DNA of 19,597 bases, taken from positions 1-19,597 of the forward strand of contig JAFGEY010000417.1 in the NCBI GenBank assembly GCA_016931365.1, written 5' to 3'. The stretch is from Anaerolineae bacterium. Lineage in GTDB: Bacteria; Chloroflexota; Anaerolineae; JAFGEY01. Each line of letters starts with the position of its first letter. Positions within the stretch are counted from its first letter, which is position 1. Of the stretch, positions 13,477-19,597 are shown piece after piece. Both the position numbers and the translations under genes were made by a program. The notes under the pieces were generated by a model, which made no database searches, had not been told where the DNA came from, and saw only the letters and a program-made list of their open reading frames with translations.

Positions 13477-13923
13477 ATGGCGCTTTCGGACAGAGCATAT
13501 CTGCAAATCAATCAGGCACTGTTTAGCCTAACCCATGCCTACGAGTCGCGTATGATGGCGGACACAGACGTCGAAGACGGGCTGAGTCTTGCTGATTGCT
13601 CGGTGCTGATGGTGCTGCACCAGTTTGCGCCAACAACCGCCGCGCGCCTGTCCGAGATCATGGACATCAATCCTGGCACCATCTCGGTCTATGTCCGGCG
13701 ACTGGTGAAAAAAGGGTTGATCCGGCGCGAGCAAGATGGTAACGATCGGCGCAACTGGTGGCTGACGTTCACCGAGACCGGACGCCCGGTTGCCGAGGGG
13801 GTGGTGGCGAGCGCGGCGGATTATACCCGCGATTTTCTCTCCGTGTTGAGCGAGCAAGAACAGCAATCGCTGCACCGGTTGTTGCTTCAAGTGTCTCACA
13901 GCCTGGGATTTGAATGGCAATAA
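13477..13923 (+). CDS. MarR-family transcription regulator
   Basis: 148 residues. A winged-helix domain spans about 38-103: LADCSVLMVLHQF, TAARLSEIMDINPGTISVYVRRLVKKGLIRR (recognition helix), and the wing DGNDRRNWWLTFTETG with the Asp-Arg-Arg typical of MarR. Helices at either end should form the dimer interface. Start: a GTG at 13468 is in frame, but the ATG at 13477 gives the usual MarR N-terminus; the ribosome binding site (AGTGGGA) is weak. It is followed 53 nt later by an MFS exporter. Palindromes sit on its own promoter and before the exporter, the usual arrangement for a drug- or metabolite-responsive repressor. The ligand is unknown. Confidence 0.87.
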   Translation: MALSDRAYLQINQALFSLTHAYESRMMADTDVEDGLSLADCSVLMVLHQFAPTTAARLSEIMDINPGTISVYVRRLVKKGLIRREQDGNDRRNWWLTFTETGRPVAEGVVASAADYTRDFLSVLSEQEQQSLHRLLLQVSHSLGFEWQ

Positions 13924-13940
13924 GTTTTTTTTTGTAAAAT

Positions 13941-13957
13941 AGTTGGGTTATCCAACT
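13941..13957. promoter_or_regulatory. MarR operator 2, upstream of the MFS gene
   Basis: AGTTGGGTTATCCAACT has the same 17-bp size and the same AGTTG/CAACT outer arms as operator 1. It lies 19 nt before the MFS start codon. No strong promoter is visible; GTTAT could be a weak -10. A T9 run precedes it at 13925-13933. Confidence 0.65.
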
Positions 13958-13976
13958 GTTATGGAAAGGATGCAAC

Positions 13977-15311
13977 ATGAAGCGTGTACAGAGTGTTTCC
14001 GGTCAATTGCCGTCACGGTGGGCGACGCCATTCTTTACGATCTGGGGCGGCCAAGCGCTGGCGATGATCACCAGCGAACTGATCCAGTTTGCGCTGATCT
14101 GGTGGCTGACCGAATCCAGCGGATCGGCGACAGTGGTGGGGATTGCGACGATGACGGCGCTGCTTCCACGGGCACTGCTCAGCCCTTTTCTGGGCGCATT
14201 GGTTGATCGCTGGAGCCGCCGGGGGGTGCTGCTGGCCAGCCACGCGGTCATCATCCTGTCGCTGATCGGCCTGGGGTATCTGTTCCGGGCTGATGCAGCG
14301 TCGATCGGGGTCGTTTACCTGATCATTTTCGTGCGCGCGTGCAGCAAGAGCTTCCAGATGCCGGCGATGCTGGCCTCGACGTCGTTGATGGTGCCGGGGA
14401 AACACCTTGCGCGGGTGGCCGGGTTGAACCAGATGGTGCAGGGCATTATGCTTGTTGTCGCGCCGCCGCTGGGGGCCGTGCTGGTGCATACGCTGCCGGT
14501 ACACGCCATCGTCGCGGTGGACATTGCCGGCACTTTGGCGGCCGTCGTCGTCTTGCTGCTCGTTTCGATCCCCAATCCTCCGCGTGTGGCGGGCGCAGCG
14601 GCCGGGTGGCGGTCGCTGTGGGAAGATGTGTGCGCCGGGGTGCGCTATGTTCGGAACTGGCGCGGCGCGCCTGAAATGCTCTCCATCTCGGCGACGATCA
14701 ACTTTTTGTCCAGCCCGGCCTTTATGTTGACATCGATTCTGATCACGCGCTGCTTTGGCGGCGCGGAGCGCGAGTTCGGATTGATCGGCGCGGCAGTTGG
14801 GGTCGGGACGGTCTGCGGCGGCATGGCGTTGAGCGTCTGGGGCGGATTTCGTCGCCCAATGCAAACCAGTCTGGTGGGTATTGTCGGTATGGCGATCGCG
14901 ATATTGGTCACCGGGCTGACGCCAGCGTCGGCTTTCTGGCTGGCGGCGGGGAGCATGTTCGTCGGCGGCTTTATGACCCCGGTGTGCATGGCACCAATCC
15001 AGGCGTTGGTTCAGAAGACGGTCGAACCCACGATACAAGGGCGCGTCCTGGCGCTTTTCGACGGCATCTCTACGACGATCTCGCCGTTGAGCGTGGTCAT
15101 CGCCGGGCCATTGTTCGATCGCCTGGGGCCGCAGGCCTGGTACGTCGGCGCCGGTGCACTGGCCTTGCTCGTCGGCGGTGTGGGGTTTGCTATGCCACGA
15201 GTCTTGAACCTGGGAGAGCCGCAATCTGCCGCGGATGGCGGCGCGCTGACACGAATGCTTTTGACAACGCAATCCCGTGCGGAACAAGGGGATGATAGAC
15301 GGCTTGACTGA
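13977..15311 (+). CDS. MFS transporter, MFS_3 / macrolide-exporter-like
   Basis: 444-residue inner-membrane exporter with about 12 hydrophobic segments. Motif A of the major facilitator superfamily is seen between helices 2 and 3 (GALVDRWSRRG, about 73-83). The N-terminus (WATPFFTIWGGQALAMITSE) and FQMPAMLASTSLMVPGKHLA resemble the MFS_3 group that includes macrolide-type efflux pumps (Mef-like), and proton-driven export of a hydrophobic compound is the likely role. ATG at 13977 has AAAGGA with 6-nt spacing. It follows the MarR gene and has a matching operator in front, so expression should be induced by the MarR ligand. The substrate cannot be predicted. It ends with a hydrophilic Ser/Arg/Asp tail. 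Confidence 0.85.
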   Translation: MKRVQSVSGQLPSRWATPFFTIWGGQALAMITSELIQFALIWWLTESSGSATVVGIATMTALLPRALLSPFLGALVDRWSRRGVLLASHAVIILSLIGLGYLFRADAASIGVVYLIIFVRACSKSFQMPAMLASTSLMVPGKHLARVAGLNQMVQGIMLVVAPPLGAVLVHTLPVHAIVAVDIAGTLAAVVVLLLVSIPNPPRVAGAAAGWRSLWEDVCAGVRYVRNWRGAPEMLSISATINFLSSPAFMLTSILITRCFGGAEREFGLIGAAVGVGTVCGGMALSVWGGFRRPMQTSLVGIVGMAIAILVTGLTPASAFWLAAGSMFVGGFMTPVCMAPIQALVQKTVEPTIQGRVLALFDGISTTISPLSVVIAGPLFDRLGPQAWYVGAGALALLVGGVGFAMPRVLNLGEPQSAADGGALTRMLLTTQSRAEQGDDRRLD

Positions 15312-15380
15312 CGCACGAACTATAGGCTGGTGGTCGATTCCAATCAAGTGAACGACGGGCAAACGGCACCCAGGTGTTAC

Positions 15381-15408
15381 TTTACAGCAATGGCATTTGG
15401 GTTATAAT
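15381..15408 (+). promoter_or_regulatory. Promoter of the alpha-2-macroglobulin-like gene
   Basis: TTTACA (15381-15386), 16-nt spacer, TATAAT (15403-15408). Start near 15415, leader about 38 nt with GGAGGT at 15441-15446. The stretch 15312-15380 shows nothing else. Confidence 0.7.
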
Positions 15409-15452
15409 TAAAGTGTCCTATCATTGCGCCTATGCTTTCTGGAGGTGGTTGA

Positions 15453-18400
15453 ATGAATAACCGCAAGATTCATCTCGTTCTATCTATATTGGTCTTGATC
15501 AGCCTGCTGGCCTGTTCTTTGCCCAAGGCTAAAACCTCAACGCCTGCTCCTTCGTCGACTGCCAGCGCGCAAGGCGTGGCAACGCCCACTCGTAAAGCGG
15601 CCACTACTCAACCCAAAGCGACGAACACCACTGCGCCGACGCCGACATCAGGCCCAACGCCGACGCCGCTGCCGCCCACCGCGCCCCTGTTGCTATACCG
15701 CGAGCCGGAGCGTGGTGAAGAGCTGGATGTCAACTCGCCGCTGGTGCTTACGTTCGACCAGGCGATGGACAAGTCCAGCGTCGAAAAGGCGTTTAGCATC
15801 GAGCCGGAGGTCAAGGGCACCTTTGAATGGGCCGCCGACCGGGTGTTGATGTTCAAACCGGCGCAGCCCTGGGCGCGCGAGGCAGTCTACCACATCTCTG
15901 TGGGGACGACGGCCAAGAGCACCGCCGGCCTGCCTCTCCGCCAAGATATTGGTTTCAGGTTTGTCACCACCGGTTTTCTGACTGTCACCCAGGCGCAGCC
16001 CACCGATGAGACGGTCGAAGTGGCGATGGACAGCCGGGTCACGGTGATGTTTAACCGGCCCGTCGTGCCCCTCGTCGCCGTCGCCGATATGGTCAATCTG
16101 CCCCAACCGCTCTCCTTCGATCCGCCTGTCGAGGGCAAGGGTGAGTGGCTGAACACATCGATCTATGTCTGGACGCCCAGCGACGGCTTTGCGCCGTCCA
16201 CCACCTATAACGTCACCGTCGGAGCCGGACTGCAAGACACCACCGGCGGCGTGCTCGCCGAGGATTACGCCTGGTCGTTCACCACCCAGATGCCCCGCGT
16301 GACCCTGATTTATCCCAGGGATAACAGCCAATATGTCGGCCCGTCCGATATCATCAGCGTGACCTTTAACCAGCCGATGGATGTCGCCTCGGTGGAGAGC
16401 AAATTCAGCCTCAACCACGCCGAACTGGGCGCAGTCAAAGGCAGGTTTATCTGGAGCGAGGATCGCACTTCTTTCCAATTTGCACCTGCTGACGACCTGC
16501 CGCGCGCGCGGCTGTGGACGGCCAAGATCGATCAGGGTGCGCTGGGCGCTGGCGGTCAGCATGGCACCGAAAAGGCTTATACCTGGCAATTTAAAACCGT
16601 CGAATATCCACGCGTGGTCAGAACCGAACCTGCTGACGGGGCCAAGAATGCCAGTCCCTACGGCGGCATGAACGTCTATTTTAGCGCGCCGATGGATCGC
16701 GAGACCCTGCCTGCCAATCTCAAGATCGAGTTCTATGATCCGGGCAAAAATGAAAGCGGCGTCATCACCGCCACTCAGGTCTATTCATACTGGAGTGCGG
16801 CAGACACCACCCTTTATCTTAATTTCAGTATGCGCGCCTCATCGCTGTACACCGTCGCGCTTGGCGATGGGTTGGCCGATCCATACAGCGTCCGCGTACC
16901 AGAGACAACCGTGGTCCGCTTTAGCACGCGCAAACTCGATCCACTCTGCTATGTGTCGCTGCCCGGCAACACCGGCACCTTTAACGCATACCTGCAAACC
17001 ACAGTGGCTGTAGCATATCGCAACGTATCGCGCCTTGACTTTGAATTGTATGGGTTGAGCGCGGACAAGTTCATTGATTTGATCGGCTACAACTCGTACA
17101 GTGCCTGGAGTAAGCTGAGTCTGGACAGCCTCCAAAAGATCAGCCAGTGGTCACTGAACGTGCAGCCCGCGTTGAACGACGCGCAACTGAAACGATTCGC
17201 TGTGATCGACGCTGCGGGCAACAGCCCTGCGCCCGGCTTGTATCTGCTGCAAGTCAAATCGCCCGAGATCGACTATAGCAGACGCACGCCGTCGCGCTAC
17301 CTGCTCTCGATCTCCAAGACCAGCGTGATCCTCAAACGCACGGATGGCACGGCAATGGCCTGGGTCACCGACCTGCAAAGCGGCCAGCCGGTAGAAGGGG
17401 CCAGCGTTATCTTTCAATCGGACTTTGACGACCTCGACACCAACACCACCGACGCCAGTGGCCTGTCCACTGCAGAGTTTAGCGGGCAGGATATATGGGA
17501 ACCGATCTTTGCCACCGTCCGGCGCGAAGGTGACCTGGCCGTGGCCAGCACCTACTGGAGTGACGGCATCTCGCCGTGGGAGTTTGGCGTCTCTGCCGAA
17601 TACTACAAGACCGCCTACAACGGCCAGTTTTACACTGACCGCCCGATCTATCGACCCGGGCAGACCGTGTATTTCAAGGGCATCATCCGCGCGGACGACG
17701 ACGCCCACTATACTCTGCCTCCGGCAGGCAGCATCGTGCGCGTGACTATCGAGGACAGCCAGGGACGCAATGTTTACGAACAAGCGTTGACTCTTTCTGA
17801 CATGGGCACCGTCAACGGCGAACTGACCCTCGATGCGGAAGCTTCGCTCGGTTATTATTACCTTTCTGCTTACCTGGACTACGAGATCAATGGTACAGCC
17901 TCGTTCGGCGCCAGTTTCCGTGTCGCCGAGTACAAAAAGCCTGAATACCAGGTTGAAGTGGAAACCGACCTGGATCAATACGTCCACGGCGACATGATCA
18001 ACGTCACCGCGCACGCTACCTACTACTTTGGCGGGCCGGTGAGCGACGCCGAGGTGCGTTGGGCCGTGCTCACCCAGGATTATTATTTCTGGTGGGAAGG
18101 CCCCGGCTGGTACAACTGGACCGAGTGGGAGTGGCAGCCCTACTGGGAGCAGGAAAACTATTATGCCGGCTATGGCGAGTTGATCGCCGAGGGCAAAGGC
18201 CAGACCGACGCCAACGGACGCTTTACCTTTTCCGCGCCCGCCGACATCGCCGACAAGATCAACAGCCAATCCTTTACCCTGGAAGTAACCGTCACCGACA
18301 TCAACAACCAGGAGGTCAGCAACCGCACGCAGACGGTAGTGCACAAGGGGTTATTCTACGTTGGTCTGTCGCCGCGCCGTTACGTGGGCAAGGCCGGCGA

Positions 18401-19597
18401 AGAACAGATCATCGATGTCAAGACGATCAGCATTGAAAACGAACCGGTCGCCAATCAAGAGATCACCGTCGTATTCCTGGAGCGCGATTGGTACAGCACG
18501 CAAAAGGAAGGTTCCGACGGGCGCTGGTACTGGGACTGGGAGCTCCAAGAGACGCCGGTCTACACCACCACCGTACGCACTAATGCCGAGGGCAACGCCG
18601 CCGCGCGCTGGACGCCCGCCGAAGGCGGCTCGTACAAGGTGCGCGCGCTCGCCCAGGACGCGCGCGGCAACCAGATTCGCTCGGCGGCCTATATGTGGGT
18701 CAGCAGCTCCAAGTGGATCAGTTGGCGGCGCGAGAACAACGACCGCATCGAACTGATCGCCGACAAAAAGGAATACAACGTCGGCGATGTGGCCGAAATC
18801 CTGGTCCCGTCGCCTTTCCAGGGACCGGTGAAAGCGCTGGTGACAATCGAGCGCGGCGGCATTCTGGACGCTCAAGTGATCACCCTGGAGACCAACAGCG
18901 ACATCGTGCGCATCCCCATCCTCGAGGCGCACGTGCCCAACATCTTTGTCTCGGTCGTCATCGTCAAGGGGATGGACGAGAGCAACGAACTCTCATCGTT
19001 CAAGGTCGGCTATATCGCCCTGCCGGTGTCGACGGACACCAAAGTGCTCAACATCACCCTCACCCCCGACCGCGATATGACCCAGGACGAATACTATCGC
19101 CCGCGCGAGACGGTCAAGTATGCGGTGCAGGTGACCGATCACAGCGGCAAGGGGGTCGAAACCGAACTTTCACTCGATCTGGTTGACCTCTCGGTGCTTG
19201 CGCTCACCGGCGGGGCACGCGGCCAGGCTCTGCTCGATGCCTTTTACTATCAACGCGGCGTGGGCATCCAGACCGCCGCATCGCTGGTGCTCAACGTCGA
19301 CCGGGTAGTCCAAGAACTGCCCCTGACCGAGGGCAAAGGCGGCGGCGGTGGCGAAATGGAAGGCGAGGGGCTGGTACGCACCAACTTTGTCGACACGGCC
19401 TACTGGAATCCCACCCTGCGCACCGACGCAAACGGCAAGGCCACCGTCGAGGTCACCCTGCCCGATAACCTGACCACCTGGCGGCTGCGCGGGCGCGGCG
19501 TCACTGCCGAAACGCTGGTCGGAGAGAGCACGGTGGACGTGATGAGTACGCTCGATCTGCTCGTCCGCCCGGTGGTGCCGCGCTTTTTCGTCGTCGG
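15453..19597 (+). CDS. Alpha-2-macroglobulin-like lipoprotein with SbsA-type Ig repeats (partial, runs off the window)
   Basis: At least 1381 residues, 3' end missing. Lipobox LLAC (Cys21) after a short signal, then a Thr/Pro/Ala stalk (about 24-76). Four Ig-like repeats of the SbsA/Big_5 type fill about 77-497, each with the FDQAMD/FNQPMD-like strand and a W-x-P or FxP ending. Then macroglobulin domains: the MG2 motif TDRPIYRPGQTVYFKG near 727, further MG domains, a Gly-rich loop (GGGGGEMEGEG, about 1297-1307) and the conserved A2M segment TLRTDANGKATVEVTLPDNL with LLVRPVVPRFF at the very end. The thioester motif (CGEQ) and the complement-type domains would lie downstream and cannot be checked. 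Family role: trapping or blocking foreign proteases at the cell surface. ATG at 15453 has GGAGGT with 6-nt spacing. Confidence 0.88.
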   Translation, partial: MNNRKIHLVLSILVLISLLACSLPKAKTSTPAPSSTASAQGVATPTRKAATTQPKATNTTAPTPTSGPTPTPLPPTAPLLLYREPERGEELDVNSPLVLTFDQAMDKSSVEKAFSIEPEVKGTFEWAADRVLMFKPAQPWAREAVYHISVGTTAKSTAGLPLRQDIGFRFVTTGFLTVTQAQPTDETVEVAMDSRVTVMFNRPVVPLVAVADMVNLPQPLSFDPPVEGKGEWLNTSIYVWTPSDGFAPSTTYNVTVGAGLQDTTGGVLAEDYAWSFTTQMPRVTLIYPRDNSQYVGPSDIISVTFNQPMDVASVESKFSLNHAELGAVKGRFIWSEDRTSFQFAPADDLPRARLWTAKIDQGALGAGGQHGTEKAYTWQFKTVEYPRVVRTEPADGAKNASPYGGMNVYFSAPMDRETLPANLKIEFYDPGKNESGVITATQVYSYWSAADTTLYLNFSMRASSLYTVALGDGLADPYSVRVPETTVVRFSTRKLDPLCYVSLPGNTGTFNAYLQTTVAVAYRNVSRLDFELYGLSADKFIDLIGYNSYSAWSKLSLDSLQKISQWSLNVQPALNDAQLKRFAVIDAAGNSPAPGLYLLQVKSPEIDYSRRTPSRYLLSISKTSVILKRTDGTAMAWVTDLQSGQPVEGASVIFQSDFDDLDTNTTDASGLSTAEFSGQDIWEPIFATVRREGDLAVASTYWSDGISPWEFGVSAEYYKTAYNGQFYTDRPIYRPGQTVYFKGIIRADDDAHYTLPPAGSIVRVTIEDSQGRNVYEQALTLSDMGTVNGELTLDAEASLGYYYLSAYLDYEINGTASFGASFRVAEYKKPEYQVEVETDLDQYVHGDMINVTAHATYYFGGPVSDAEVRWAVLTQDYYFWWEGPGWYNWTEWEWQPYWEQENYYAGYGELIAEGKGQTDANGRFTFSAPADIADKINSQSFTLEVTVTDINNQEVSNRTQTVVHKGLFYVGLSPRRYVGKAGEEQIIDVKTISIENEPVANQEITVVFLERDWYSTQKEGSDGRWYWDWELQETPVYTTTVRTNAEGNAAARWTPAEGGSYKVRALAQDARGNQIRSAAYMWVSSSKWISWRRENNDRIELIADKKEYNVGDVAEILVPSPFQGPVKALVTIERGGILDAQVITLETNSDIVRIPILEAHVPNIFVSVVIVKGMDESNELSSFKVGYIALPVSTDTKVLNITLTPDRDMTQDEYYRPRETVKYAVQVTDHSGKGVETELSLDLVDLSVLALTGGARGQALLDAFYYQRGVGIQTAASLVLNVDRVVQELPLTEGKGGGGGEMEGEGLVRTNFVDTAYWNPTLRTDANGKATVEVTLPDNLTTWRLRGRGVTAETLVGESTVDVMSTLDLLVRPVVPRFFVV

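Noticed and set aside
13925..13933. T9 run after the MarR gene as intrinsic terminator
   Set aside because: No stem-loop precedes it; it more likely belongs to the A/T-rich region in front of the MFS gene.
14013..15362. 449-codon open frame antisense to the MFS gene
   Set aside because: Composition is Arg/His/Gln/Pro-rich with no domain, and the sense strand encodes a clear transporter; it is a side effect of GC-rich codon use.
15693..16589. 298-codon antisense open frame in the Ig-repeat part of the A2M gene
   Set aside because: Mirror of the coding bias in the sense gene, with no protein-like motif.
17151..18344. 397-codon open frame antisense to the A2M gene
   Set aside because: No ribosome binding site or family motif; the plus-strand frame carries the MG2 motif and is continuous through this stretch.

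Overview
The window (19.6 kb, GC-rich, no RNA genes, IS elements or CRISPR seen) looks like chromosome of a Gram-positive-like or monoderm bacterium, most probably a Chloroflexota member. That guess rests on the mix of large secreted and lipid-anchored proteins with Thr/Pro-rich stalks, a secreted protein ending in a FLPLVFRN-type tail, and the general gene content. No ribosomal or other phylogenetic marker is present, so this is an inference. Many genes carry a clear housekeeping promoter of the form TTGACA-N17-TATAAT, on both strands.

Layout. 1-175: tail of an unrecognised, apparently frame-broken gene. 401-2200 (+): zinc-ribbon/one-TM/beta-propeller membrane protein with its own promoter, ending against a long hairpin shared with the convergent pair 2253-5239 (-): a C39-like peptidase/TPR membrane protein followed 5 nt later by murJ (lipid II flippase). 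5240-5554: a 315-nt divergent control region. 5555-6043 (+): a rhodanese-domain lipoprotein interrupted at its active-site loop by an in-frame TGA. 6099-7812 (+): a ROK sugar kinase and an overlapping CBS-CBS-ACT protein. 7789-8997 (-): truD. 9119-10381 (+): a DUF438/hemerythrin/PAS protein. 10575-11024 (-): an Rrf2-family Fe-S-type regulator. 11160-13325 (-): secreted DUF5107 protein. 13477-15311 (+): MarR regulator plus MFS exporter. 15453 to the window end (+): alpha-2-macroglobulin-like lipoprotein, cut off by the window edge.

The most notable observation is the rhodanese lipoprotein. The TGA falls exactly where relatives usually have the second Cys of a YCxCP active-site motif. The reading frame continues with a perfectly normal rhodanese C-terminus, and 22 nt after the TGA there is an 8-bp hairpin with a GUU loop, as expected for a bacterial SECIS. 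This is best explained as a selenocysteine-containing, membrane-anchored rhodanese, with a nonsense mutation as the main alternative.

The second is a regulatory link. The promoter of this gene and the promoter of the Rrf2 regulator 5 kb away share the same -35/-10 spacing and a near-identical 17-bp inverted repeat (ATACTCAACYATAGTAT) that covers the -10. The Rrf2 protein has three Cys and a His placed like the Fe-S ligands of IscR/NsrR. Together these suggest an autoregulated Fe-S/redox/sulfur-responsive regulator that controls the rhodanese lipoprotein. A second self-contained circuit is the MarR-MFS pair, where matching AGTTG-N7-CAACT palindromes sit in front of both genes.
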